From JASMTM01 sp964441735 (GTDB lineage Bacteria > Thermotogota > Thermotogae > Petrotogales > Kosmotogaceae), in the NCBI GenBank assembly GCA_964441735.1, contig CAYTVB010000017.1, positions 1 to 40,600 of the forward strand: a DNA stretch of 40,600 nt, written 5' to 3'. The position numbers and the translations under genes were made by a program. Of the stretch, positions 30,499-38,935 are shown piece after piece (position 1 is the first letter of the stretch; the number at the start of each line of letters is the position of its first letter). The notes under the pieces are model-generated. The model had not been told where the DNA came from. It made no database searches and saw only the letters and a list, made by a program, of their open reading frames with translations.

Positions 30499-33111
30499 AT
30501 GAAATATATGAGCAGTAAAGAAATTAGGACAAGTTTTCTTGATTTCTTTCGAAAAAAACAACACGTTATTCTTCCAAGTAGTTCACTTATTCCAAAGGAT
30601 CCTCAACTTATGTTCACGGTGGCAGGTATGGTACCGTTCAAACCTTTCTTCTGGGGAATTGCCGAGGCTCCTCACAGGAGAATTGCAACATGCCAAAAAT
30701 GCGTAAGAACGGTTGATATTGATAGAGTGGGAAGAACTGCCAGGCATGATACTTTCTTTGAAATGCTGGGAAATTTCTCTTTCAATGACTACTTCAAAAA
30801 AGAAGCAATTCAATGGGCCTGGGAATATGTCACAGAAGTGCTTGAAATGCCTGAAGACTCTCTCTGGGTTTCTGTTTACGAAGAGGACGATGAAGCCTAC
30901 GAAATTTGGAAAAACAATGTTGGAATACCGGAGAAGAAAATTGTAAGGCTGGGTAAGGAAGAAAACTGGTGGGGACCGGTAGGTAAAACGGGGCCCTGCG
31001 GACCAGATTCAGAAATTTTCATAGATACAGGTAAAGATGAAAACTGCCCTGATCCTGAAAATTGTTCACCTGACTGTGATTGTGATAGATTTTTGGAATT
31101 TTGGAATCTTGTTTTCACAGAGTTTAATCAAAGCAAAGATGGTACGCTTGCTCCATTAAAACAGAAAAATATAGACACAGGATTGGGTCTCGAAAGAATT
31201 TCAGCAATTATGCAAAATGTAAAAACAATTTTTGACACCGATCTGTTTAAAAACATAATAAGTGAAATCGAAAATATATTAAATGTAAATTACGCTAACG
31301 ATCAAGAAACTGACATATCTATTAAAATAATTGCCGATCATTCCAGATCTGTTAGTTTTCTTGTAACAGATGGAGTAATGCCTTCTAACGAGGGAAGGGG
31401 TTATGTGTTGAGAAGACTCATCAGACGAGCGGTATTACACTCTTCGCTTCTGGGTAATTCCAAACCATTTTTAAACAGTTTAATGGAAGTTGTGTCAAAC
31501 GAGATGGTAAGCATATATCCGGAACTTAAAGAAAAACTCTCTTTTGTTAAAAACATAGTACTGAATGAAGAACAGAAATTTTTAGATACATTAGAAAAGG
31601 GAACAAAAAGACTCCATGAAATACTGGAAAACAGCAATACTATATCTGGAAAGGAATTATTCCAGCTGTATGACACCTATGGTTTTCCCATAGAGTTAGT
31701 AGAAGAAATTGTTCAGGATAGGAATGTGAAAATTGATTCGGAAGGTTTTAAGACTGAAATGAAGAAACAGCGTGAAAGAGCCAGAGAAGCCCAGGGAAAA
31801 AAAGATTATGGTTTAACCTCGAAAACTTACAGCAAGATCTATAACGAGCTTGGTAATACCGAGTTCAAGGGTTATGGCACATTATCCTTAAAGACGGAAA
31901 TTATGTATATAGTTTCTGATGGAGAAGCCGTTGAAAAACTCGAAGAAGGAAATGAAGGTGAACTGTTTTTCCAAGAAACTCCCTTCTATGCTGAAAAGGG
32001 AGGACAGGTTTCAGATAAAGGAATAATTCAATCTGATAGTTCAAAAGCAAAGGTCAAACATGTTTTTATTCCTAATAACGAACTTATTTCGCATAAAGTA
32101 TATGTCGAAAAGGGATCTTTTAAAAAGGGACAAAAAGTATTTTTAGAAGTAGATCCAGGAAAAAGAAAGTCTACTGCAAGAAATCATACTGCCACTCATC
32201 TTTTACACGCAACCCTAAAAAAGATTCTTGGGAATCATGTAAGACAATCAGGATCATTAGTAAACGAAAAACGCTTGAGGTTTGATTTCACGCATTTTTC
32301 ATCACTTGAAGAAGAAGAGATAGAAAAAATCGAAAAAATTATTAATAAAAAGATACTTGAAGATATCCCGGTCAATACCGAGTTAAAAACACTCGAGGAA
32401 GCCAAAAACGAAGACATTACAGCACTTTTTGAGGAAAAATATGGAGATGTGGTAAGGATTGTTTCGATAAATGATTTCAGTAAAGAACTATGTGGCGGAA
32501 CACACGTTTATAGAACTGGTGAAATTGGAATGTTTAAAATAACTTCAGAAAGTTCTGTTTCTTCCGGTGTACGAAGAATAGAAGCAGTCACAGGTTTTAA
32601 TACATATGAACTTTTGAAAGATAATTATAAAAAGTTAAATATGATAAAAGATATGCTTGCAGTAGAGGATAGAATTATTGAAAAAGTCGCCAGTATTAAT
32701 CAGGAAGTTCGTGAAAAGGAAAAAGAGGTAAAACGATTACGAGAAAAGGTTTTATCCGGTTCCGCAGCAGTAAATGACAAACGTACAAGTGTAAACGACA
32801 ATCAAATACACATTAGAATAGTCGATAATTCTCCGGTTGACGTTATTAGAAATGCAGCAGATGTTATGATGCAAAGACTGAAAAGTGGTATAGTATTAAT
32901 CTTTAACAGATTTGAGAATAAAGTAGTATTCGTGGTGAAGGTTTCTGACAATCTCACAAATAATTATAACGCAGGCGAAATTGCCAGAAGAATCGCCAAA
33001 GAGTTAAATGGTGGTGGTGGAGGTAGAGCTGATTTCGCCCAGGCAGGTGGAAAAGATGTTGATAAAATTGAAAGCGTTGTTAACAATATTGAGGAATTCA
33101 TAAATGGCTGA
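30499..33111 (+). CDS. alaS: Alanyl-tRNA synthetase
   Basis: Class II synthetase with editing domain, 870 residues, standard length. Catalytic core about 1-240 (motif 2 in CVRTVDIDRVGRTARHDTFFEMLGN; RKKQHVILPSSSLIP at the N-terminus), with the four-cysteine insertion C183/C189/C193/C195 that also occurs in many Gram-positive and Thermotogota AlaRS. tRNA-recognition region to about 455; editing domain with ARNHTATHLLHATL and CGGTHVYRTGEIG zinc ligands; C-Ala domain ending GGGGGRADFAQAGG. AGGAGG is nine bases before the ATG; mrnC starts inside its last codons. A tRNA-Ala gene is elsewhere in the window. Confidence 0.99.
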   Translation: MKYMSSKEIRTSFLDFFRKKQHVILPSSSLIPKDPQLMFTVAGMVPFKPFFWGIAEAPHRRIATCQKCVRTVDIDRVGRTARHDTFFEMLGNFSFNDYFKKEAIQWAWEYVTEVLEMPEDSLWVSVYEEDDEAYEIWKNNVGIPEKKIVRLGKEENWWGPVGKTGPCGPDSEIFIDTGKDENCPDPENCSPDCDCDRFLEFWNLVFTEFNQSKDGTLAPLKQKNIDTGLGLERISAIMQNVKTIFDTDLFKNIISEIENILNVNYANDQETDISIKIIADHSRSVSFLVTDGVMPSNEGRGYVLRRLIRRAVLHSSLLGNSKPFLNSLMEVVSNEMVSIYPELKEKLSFVKNIVLNEEQKFLDTLEKGTKRLHEILENSNTISGKELFQLYDTYGFPIELVEEIVQDRNVKIDSEGFKTEMKKQRERAREAQGKKDYGLTSKTYSKIYNELGNTEFKGYGTLSLKTEIMYIVSDGEAVEKLEEGNEGELFFQETPFYAEKGGQVSDKGIIQSDSSKAKVKHVFIPNNELISHKVYVEKGSFKKGQKVFLEVDPGKRKSTARNHTATHLLHATLKKILGNHVRQSGSLVNEKRLRFDFTHFSSLEEEEIEKIEKIINKKILEDIPVNTELKTLEEAKNEDITALFEEKYGDVVRIVSINDFSKELCGGTHVYRTGEIGMFKITSESSVSSGVRRIEAVTGFNTYELLKDNYKKLNMIKDMLAVEDRIIEKVASINQEVREKEKEVKRLREKVLSGSAAVNDKRTSVNDNQIHIRIVDNSPVDVIRNAADVMMQRLKSGIVLIFNRFENKVVFVVKVSDNLTNNYNAGEIARRIAKELNGGGGGRADFAQAGGKDVDKIESVVNNIEEFING

Positions 33112-33517
33112 TAACACTGTTCTTTTTGAAAACATACAAGTGACAGACCCTGATGAACTCTCAACAGATGTTCTTGCATATATCGGAGATGCAGTTTACG
33201 AACTCTATTTCAGATTACATACATTAAAAAATGCACGAAAACGTACATTTTATCAACATCAAATGACAAAGAACTATGTTAGCGCTGAAGGTCAGAGTGA
33301 AGCTCTAAAGGAAATCTGGAATCATCTATCAGATGATTATCGTAATATTATTAAAAGAGGTTACAATTCAAAAGGCGCAAAAAGAAAGGGCGATGACAAG
33401 AACTACAAGCGTGCTACAGGACTTGAAGCACTTGTCGGCTATCTTTTTCTTAAAGGTGAAACAAATCAGCTATCATTCATTTTACGCAAGGTGAGTCAAA
33501 ATGTATCTTCATGGTAG
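33104..33517 (+). CDS. mrnC: Mini-ribonuclease 3
   Basis: RNase III-like endonuclease without a dsRNA-binding domain, used in 23S rRNA maturation; 137 residues. The two acidic catalytic positions are in LAYIGDAVYELY (D) and GLEALVGYLFL (E). KKNYVSA-type loop appears as MTKNYVSAEGQSEAL. Overlaps alaS by 8 bases and rlmB by 17. In Firmicutes it also sits next to rlmB (yazC-yacO), which supports the call. Confidence 0.95.
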   Translation: MADNTVLFENIQVTDPDELSTDVLAYIGDAVYELYFRLHTLKNARKRTFYQHQMTKNYVSAEGQSEALKEIWNHLSDDYRNIIKRGYNSKGAKRKGDDKNYKRATGLEALVGYLFLKGETNQLSFILRKVSQNVSSW

Positions 33518-34253
33518 AAATGTGCTCAAAGAAATATTGAACATGAAGAATGAAGTAAAGATTAAACGTGTAATATTCACAAATCAAAAAAACGCAGATG
33601 GGCAAATTAACCTTCTAAAAGAAGCCTGCTATCAGCAAGGATTCAGAGTAGAAAGTGCTTCAACTGAACGACTTGCACAACTTTCTAAAGAAAAAAAGCA
33701 TCAGGGTGTGGTAATTGAAATAAATAAATTCCCTTATACTGATCTTAAAAAGCTACGTAATATTATATCCAAAAAAAGTAAATCAGTTATTGTATTGCTT
33801 GACAAAATTAATGATCCACACAACTTTGGAGCCATTATAAGAACATCTGTTGCAGCTGGTGCTGATGGAATAATAATCCCTGAAAAAGGTTCATGTAGTA
33901 TCACATCTTCTGTTATTAAAGTTTCTACTGGTTTGGCCTTCAGGATACCGATAACCATAGTAACGAATATCTCAAAAACCATTGATATTTTAAAGGACGA
34001 TGGATTCTGGTTTTACGCAACAACTATGGAAGGAAAACCCTACTATAGCGAAAAGTATTCTGAAAAAAGCGGTATAATCTTTGGAAGTGAAGCCAAAGGT
34101 ATAAGACCTTTGGTAGATAAAAAATGCGATTTCAAAATTTCTATACCCATGGAAATCAATGTTGATTCGCTAAATGTGGCTGCTTCTGCAGCTATTATAA
34201 TGTTTCATGTGCGAAGAAAACTGTTATATAGTGGTGATTCATATGGCAATTAA
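33501..34253 (+). CDS. rlmB: 23S rRNA 2'-O-methyltransferase (TrmH/RlmB family)
   Basis: SPOUT-class SAM-dependent 2'-O-methyltransferase; by family, likely modifies G2251 of 23S rRNA. 250 residues. N-terminal substrate-binding domain (LHGRNVLKEIL, with HQG in KKHQGVVIE) about 1-75; knot domain with NDPHNFGAIIRTSVAAGADGIII, GIIFGSEAKGI and SIPMEINVDSLNVAASAAI. AAGGTGAG gives the SD six bases ahead, inside mrnC. The exact target nucleotide is inferred from homology only. Confidence 0.94.
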   Translation: MYLHGRNVLKEILNMKNEVKIKRVIFTNQKNADGQINLLKEACYQQGFRVESASTERLAQLSKEKKHQGVVIEINKFPYTDLKKLRNIISKKSKSVIVLLDKINDPHNFGAIIRTSVAAGADGIIIPEKGSCSITSSVIKVSTGLAFRIPITIVTNISKTIDILKDDGFWFYATTMEGKPYYSEKYSEKSGIIFGSEAKGIRPLVDKKCDFKISIPMEINVDSLNVAASAAIIMFHVRRKLLYSGDSYGN

Positions 34254-36018
34254 AGTATTATCTCAAGATATAGTCAGGAAAATAGCAGCAGGCGAAGTAG
34301 TAACTGGAGCCTTTTCTGTCATAAAAGAACTTATTGAAAACTCCCTGGACGCTGAAGCTACACAAATAGATATCGCAGTAAGAAACGGAGGTAAAGAGTA
34401 CATAAGTGTTTCTGATAATGGAACAGGTATGAATGCTGAAGATTTGAGACTGGCTATAAAACCTCATACAACAAGTAAAATTGAATCGTTCAGTGATCTT
34501 GACAACCTTGTCAGTTATGGGTTCCGTGGTGAGGCATTATCAACAATAGCAAGTGTTTCAAGAATGAAAATTTCGTCACGATCTAAAAATGATGATCTGG
34601 GATTGATGTTAGAAATCACCTCGGGTGAAATAAAGAAAGAGCAACCTGTTTCTAGAGTTATTGGTACCTCCGTAGAGGTGTTTGACCTGCTATTTAACAC
34701 ACCTGCACGAAGAAAATTTTTAAAATCAAAGGGTGTCGAAGTAAGAATGATAACAGAGACTGTTGAAAGGTTTATTCTTTCCCATCCAGAAATTGGATTC
34801 AAATATTCAAGAGACAATAAATTAATATACGATATTTCTTCAACTTCATCAACCAAAGAAAGGATCACCCAGTTATTTCCTGAAATTAAGTTAGAAGATC
34901 TTATTGAGATTGAAGACAGTAAACAGGTTAGCGGAGTTAGCGTTGATGGCTACATCGTCATGCCAAATAAGACAAGACCAAATCGACTTGGTGAAATTAT
35001 TTTCGTCAATGGAAGATACGTAAAACAATCAATTTTGAATTTTTCCGTAGAGCGGGGTTACTCTGAATCCCTGGAAAAAGGAAGATTTCCCTACTGTTTT
35101 GTTTTTTTGAAGCTATTTCCTGATCAAATTGACGTTAACATTCATCCACAAAAACTGGAAGTAAAATTTTCAAACACCAGTGAAGTAAAGAAAGCTATTT
35201 CCAGAACAATCAGAGAAACATTAAGAAATAAGGGAAGTTTTTCCATCAGAATCGAAAAACCTGAGAGTAAAGAAGATGTTTATCCAAAATCAGATTACGA
35301 ACAAAGAAGATCAAAAAAACATAATACTGTTAAAGAGAGACTTAACTTAGAAAAACCTGCAACATATAAAAAAGAAGCAAATTCAACGCTCCCCATTGAC
35401 ATAGAAAGGAGTTTTTTCAGACGTTTAGATAAAGAAAAGAAAAAAGATGAAGATAAAGAAATGAAGCAGGTTGAACTAATTGGTGTTCTTGGCGAACGAT
35501 ATTTAGTCGCTCAGGTGGATAAAGGCTTGCTTATTGTAGATCAACATGCAGCACATGAAAGAATTACATTCGAAAAACTCAAAGAATCTTCCGAAGTGAG
35601 TTCTCAAAATCTTCTAGAACCCATTAGAATCTTACTTAATGAAACCAATTTGAATATAGTAGAAGAATCAAAGACTTTGCTAAATGAACTTGGCTTTTAT
35701 TTTGAAATACAAAGTGATAGAATTATTTTGAAGTCTGTACCATATGTTCTTGATAACAACAACGTTGAAACTGCTTTTAAAGATATTTTAGATGAATTAA
35801 GGCTCGAAGCATTTAAAAATAAAAAGGAACTCAGAAAAGCTGTAATGGCTGAAATTGCATGTAAGTCGTCTTTTAGAACCGGAGACATGATGAGTCTTGA
35901 ACAGGCAGAAGCGTTGATTTTTGAATTACAAAAAAGAAAATTACTGGTTTGCCCTCATGGCAGACCATTAACAATGTTACTTAAATTTTCAGATCTTGAT
36001 AATTATTTTTCTAGATAA
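34243..36018 (+). CDS. mutL: DNA mismatch repair protein MutL (endonuclease type)
   Basis: GHKL ATPase coordinating mismatch repair, 591 residues. Start ATG 34243 gives MAIKVLSQDIVRKIAAGEVV; a longer frame only reads rlmB out of phase. ATPase motifs: E29 and N33 in KELIENSLDA, SDNGTGM, HTTSKI, YGFRGEALSTIASV. The loop after GEVV reads TGAFSV rather than ERPASV. A charged linker (about 340-415) joins the C-terminal domain with the endonuclease motif DQHAAHERITFE (from D433), CPHGRP and ACKSSFRTGD. Therefore a nicking MutL as in bacteria without MutH. mutS is not in this window. Overlaps rlmB by 11 bases. Confidence 0.97.
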   Translation: MAIKVLSQDIVRKIAAGEVVTGAFSVIKELIENSLDAEATQIDIAVRNGGKEYISVSDNGTGMNAEDLRLAIKPHTTSKIESFSDLDNLVSYGFRGEALSTIASVSRMKISSRSKNDDLGLMLEITSGEIKKEQPVSRVIGTSVEVFDLLFNTPARRKFLKSKGVEVRMITETVERFILSHPEIGFKYSRDNKLIYDISSTSSTKERITQLFPEIKLEDLIEIEDSKQVSGVSVDGYIVMPNKTRPNRLGEIIFVNGRYVKQSILNFSVERGYSESLEKGRFPYCFVFLKLFPDQIDVNIHPQKLEVKFSNTSEVKKAISRTIRETLRNKGSFSIRIEKPESKEDVYPKSDYEQRRSKKHNTVKERLNLEKPATYKKEANSTLPIDIERSFFRRLDKEKKKDEDKEMKQVELIGVLGERYLVAQVDKGLLIVDQHAAHERITFEKLKESSEVSSQNLLEPIRILLNETNLNIVEESKTLLNELGFYFEIQSDRIILKSVPYVLDNNNVETAFKDILDELRLEAFKNKKELRKAVMAEIACKSSFRTGDMMSLEQAEALIFELQKRKLLVCPHGRPLTMLLKFSDLDNYFSR

Positions 36019-36023
36019 AGCAA

Positions 36024-36207
36024 CAAACCTCTGGATCTGACTGAAGGGAAATCGGTGAAAAACCGATACGGTCCCGCCACTGTGAGTGGGTACGAAATCC
36101 ACATTTGCCACTGGATATCCCGGGAAGGCGCGGAAAGTAGAGTGATCCACAAGTCAGGATACCTTCACCAGATTCTGGCACCATTTCTCCGTGGTAGAGA
36201 AATGGTG
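36024..36207 (+). promoter_or_regulatory. Cobalamin (B12) riboswitch
   Basis: Adenosylcobalamin-type aptamer. P1: CTGGATCTG (36031-36039) pairs with CAGATTCTG (36169-36177). Conserved core GGGAAATCGGTGAAAAACCG near 36045-36064, CCCGCCACTGTGAG near 36073-36086, and the B12 box AAGTCAGGATACC at 36151-36163. The hairpin 36179-36207 (11-bp stem, loop CGTGGTA) fits P13; its GTGG can kiss CCAC in the aptamer. It begins within 6 bases of the mutL stop. SD of btuF lies 14 bases beyond P13. Should lower btuFCD expression when B12 is plentiful. Confidence 0.93.
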
Positions 36208-36233
36208 GGTTTGTTTGTAATGGAGGTGTAATT

Positions 36234-37121
36234 ATGGTAAAAAAAATTCTTGTTGTATTGTTTGTATTGATTGTTGGTCTTTCATATGCTTTCTCGATTG
36301 TAGATGATGCAGGAAGACTGGTTGAGTTTGAAGGTTTGCCTGATAGAGCCGTGATTGGTGCTCCAGCTGTTACAGACTTTATTATCTATCTGGGACTTGA
36401 AGAAAAAATTGTAGGCGTAACAGATTGGGACGAATACGCACAGAATAACGACGTAAAAACAATAGGCAATCTTGTTCCAATAAACATTGAGAAGATACTA
36501 ACCCTGGAGCCTGATGTTGTTTTTATAACCGGTGGATTTCAGGAAGCTGAAGCTGAAAAATTATCAAAGTATGATCTAAATGTTGTAGTAATAAATCCAA
36601 ATACCTTTGAAGAAATTTATAAAAACATTGTACAAATTGCTGCAATTTTTGGAGAAAACGAAAAAGGTAAATCACTGGCAAATGATTTTAGAAAGCAATA
36701 TCTTGATCTAGCAAAAAAAACCTATTCTATTCCAAATGAACAAAAACCAAAAGTTTTGTATACCATGATAACCGGCGAAATGAAGGAAATCTGGACCTGT
36801 GGAACGGGTTCATTTATTAATCAGGTTATTGCCTATGCTGGCGGAGTAAATGTTGCAGCTCCATACACTGGAAACGGTGGATGGTTTCCCATCAACGCGG
36901 AGTTCGTAGTAAAAAACGATCCTGATGTAATACTGGTACCCTATTACAGTAACGAAGAGAAGACAGTAGAATTGATCAAAAATTATCCTCCATTTGAAAA
37001 CGTCAAAGCAGTTGTAAAAGATAATGTTTACGGTGTTCCCGATAATTTGGTAGCTCATACCGATCCTAGATCTATTAAGCTTTTAGAATTATTGCATAGC
37101 TTGTTTTATGATAACGACTAA
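36234..37121 (+). CDS. btuF: Cobalamin ABC transporter substrate-binding protein
   Basis: Periplasmic binding protein of the BtuF/FhuD class, 295 residues. Signal peptide MVKKILVVLFVLIVGLSYAFS with signal peptidase I-like end; no lipobox cysteine, so it is a soluble exported protein. VDDAGRLVEFEGLPDRAV, GLEEKIVGVTDWDEY, EKILTLEPDVVF and the NDPDVILVPYY region are class signatures. The B12 riboswitch upstream fixes the substrate as a corrinoid rather than iron siderophore. SD GGAGGTG five bases before the ATG. Overlaps btuC by 14 bases. Confidence 0.92.
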   Translation: MVKKILVVLFVLIVGLSYAFSIVDDAGRLVEFEGLPDRAVIGAPAVTDFIIYLGLEEKIVGVTDWDEYAQNNDVKTIGNLVPINIEKILTLEPDVVFITGGFQEAEAEKLSKYDLNVVVINPNTFEEIYKNIVQIAAIFGENEKGKSLANDFRKQYLDLAKKTYSIPNEQKPKVLYTMITGEMKEIWTCGTGSFINQVIAYAGGVNVAAPYTGNGGWFPINAEFVVKNDPDVILVPYYSNEEKTVELIKNYPPFENVKAVVKDNVYGVPDNLVAHTDPRSIKLLELLHSLFYDND

Positions 37122-38115
37122 GTATCTGCAAATATTAAAACTTATTTTCCTGAGTATCGCAGGCATAGTTTTTTTTATATGGCTTTCAACTTTTGGAACG
37201 GTTAATTTTTCTTTTGCCCAGATAATAAATATTATTTTTACTCCAGAAGAAGGTACTGCAAGTGCAATATATCTAAAACTACGCCTCCCCAGAGTATTAC
37301 TTGCCTTTCTCATCGGAGCTGCTCTCTCCATTGCCGGAGATAGCTTACAACTCACTTTAAAAAATCCCCTTGCCGATCCTTACATTATAGGAATTTCTGC
37401 TGGTGGAGCTTTCGGTGCAGTTGTTTCCATGGTAATGAATGATCACTTAGGTATAAATATCGGCATAGAACCCATGGCTTTTTCTTTTGCTCTGTTTTCT
37501 GCATTTCTTACTTATTACATATCAAGAAGAGGAGGTAGAGTACCTGTTACCAGTCTTATACTCAGTGGAGTAATAGTTTCTTTCTTATTTAATGCAGCTG
37601 TTACCTTCATAGTAGTATTCGCATGGAGAAATATAATCAGTTTACATTTTTGGTCTCTTGGTTCGCTTTCAGGAGCTACCTGGTCAGGTTTCTGGAAAAT
37701 GCTACCTGTTTTGATAATCGAAGTGATTGTTTACGTATTTCTAAGGAGAAAAATGTTAATACTTGCCACGGGAGAGCAACACGCATTAACCCTGGGAATC
37801 GAACCTGAAAAAATAAAGTTCGCGGTTTTTGTTATGGTTGCTTTCGTTTCAGGTATAAGTGTGGCAATAGCAGGATTAATTGGTTTTGTGGGTTTGATAA
37901 TTCCACATATAAGTAGATTGATGTTTGGTACTGATAGCAGGATAAATCTATTTTCTACACTAATAATTGGTGGCCTGTTCCTATCTGTCTGCGACACCAT
38001 TGCTCGAACAATGTTTCAGCCAACCGAACTCCCCCTGGGTGCCATAACAGCTCTTATTGGTGCTCCAATGTTCATATACTTACTTAGAAAAAGGGTGGCT
38101 GTTTCAAATGAATAA
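37108..38115 (+). CDS. btuC: Cobalamin ABC transporter permease
   Basis: FecCD/BtuC-family permease, 335 residues and about ten TM segments. LRLPRVLLAFLIGAALSIAGDSLQ, NPLADPYIIGISAGGAFGAV and GLIGFVGLIIPHISRLMFG are family signatures; the last includes the coupling region for BtuD. No SD precedes ATG 37108, and it overlaps btuF, so translation is probably coupled. Overlaps btuD by 8 bases. Confidence 0.94.
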   Translation: MITTKYLQILKLIFLSIAGIVFFIWLSTFGTVNFSFAQIINIIFTPEEGTASAIYLKLRLPRVLLAFLIGAALSIAGDSLQLTLKNPLADPYIIGISAGGAFGAVVSMVMNDHLGINIGIEPMAFSFALFSAFLTYYISRRGGRVPVTSLILSGVIVSFLFNAAVTFIVVFAWRNIISLHFWSLGSLSGATWSGFWKMLPVLIIEVIVYVFLRRKMLILATGEQHALTLGIEPEKIKFAVFVMVAFVSGISVAIAGLIGFVGLIIPHISRLMFGTDSRINLFSTLIIGGLFLSVCDTIARTMFQPTELPLGAITALIGAPMFIYLLRKRVAVSNE

Positions 38116-38884
38116 ATTTATCCAAATAAATGACTTATTCTATTCTTACACTAATGTCAATGTTTTGAAGGGCATTAACCTTTCGCTAAAAAAAGGCGAA
38201 GTACTGGGTGTTCTTGGACCTAATGGAAGTGGAAAGACTACATTGTTGAAAATTATCGCTGGCATTCTCAAGGATTATAATGGTTCTGTAAAAATTAATG
38301 GGAAAGAAGTTAAATCCTATTCAACAAAAGAACTGGCTAAAATTGTTTCCTTTGTTCCTCAGGAATTTAACCCCACGTTTAATTTTAAGTGCAATACCAT
38401 TATTTCATTTGGTAGAAATCCTCACATCAATTTTTTTGGTGGGTTTACTAAAGAGGATTTTGAGATAATCGACCATGCAATGAGTGAAGCTGATGTAGAT
38501 AACTTTAAAAACAGATATTATTTCACTTTAAGTGGTGGCGAAAAACAGCGTGTAGTAATAGCCAAAACCTTCGCTCAGAAAGGGCAGATAACGCTACTTG
38601 ATGAACTTACCACACATTTAGATCCGGGGCATACTCAAAAAATATCGAGCATCATAATGGAAAAAATTAAGAAAGAAAATTTGACCACACTTATGGTGGC
38701 TCATGATGTTAATGAAGCAATTGCCTTTTCACAGAAACTGGTATTTATAAAAGAAGGAGATGTCGTTGCTGAAGGTAAACCCGAAGACATCGTTTCTGAG
38801 GAATTAATTAGAACCGTCTATGGTGCAGAATCAGTTATTATAGAAAACCCATTAACAAAAAAACCCTATGTTATTTATCACTGA
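38108..38884 (+). CDS. btuD: Cobalamin ABC transporter ATP-binding protein
   Basis: ATPase subunit, 258 residues. Walker A GPNGSGKTT near residue 37, Q-loop FVPQEF, signature LSGGEKQRV, Walker B ITLLDELTTHLD (EL where EP is usual) and switch MVAHDVN. The start ATG 38108 (MNKFIQINDL) has GGGTGG upstream and overlaps the btuC end; a longer frame lies inside btuC. Last gene of the riboswitch operon; only a minus-strand terminator lies after it. Confidence 0.95.
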   Translation: MNKFIQINDLFYSYTNVNVLKGINLSLKKGEVLGVLGPNGSGKTTLLKIIAGILKDYNGSVKINGKEVKSYSTKELAKIVSFVPQEFNPTFNFKCNTIISFGRNPHINFFGGFTKEDFEIIDHAMSEADVDNFKNRYYFTLSGGEKQRVVIAKTFAQKGQITLLDELTTHLDPGHTQKISSIIMEKIKKENLTTLMVAHDVNEAIAFSQKLVFIKEGDVVAEGKPEDIVSEELIRTVYGAESVIIENPLTKKPYVIYH

Positions 38885-38887
38885 ACA

Positions 38888-38917
38888 TAAAAAGCGCTGC
38901 CCTAATAGCAGCGCTGT
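38888..38917 (-). terminator. htrA terminator
   Basis: AGCGCTGC (38893-38900) and GCAGCGCT (38908-38915) form an 8-bp stem with a 7-base loop. On the minus strand it is followed by TTTTTATG, so it ends htrA. On the plus strand (btuD) no T run follows, so it may be only a weak terminator for btuD. Confidence 0.85.
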
Positions 38918-38935
38918 CCGAGTAGTTGCAACTAA

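Noticed and set aside
36202..36231. Nine-codon reading frame between the riboswitch and btuF
   Set aside because: It has no SD, starts inside the P13 stem and overlaps the btuF SD; probably chance.
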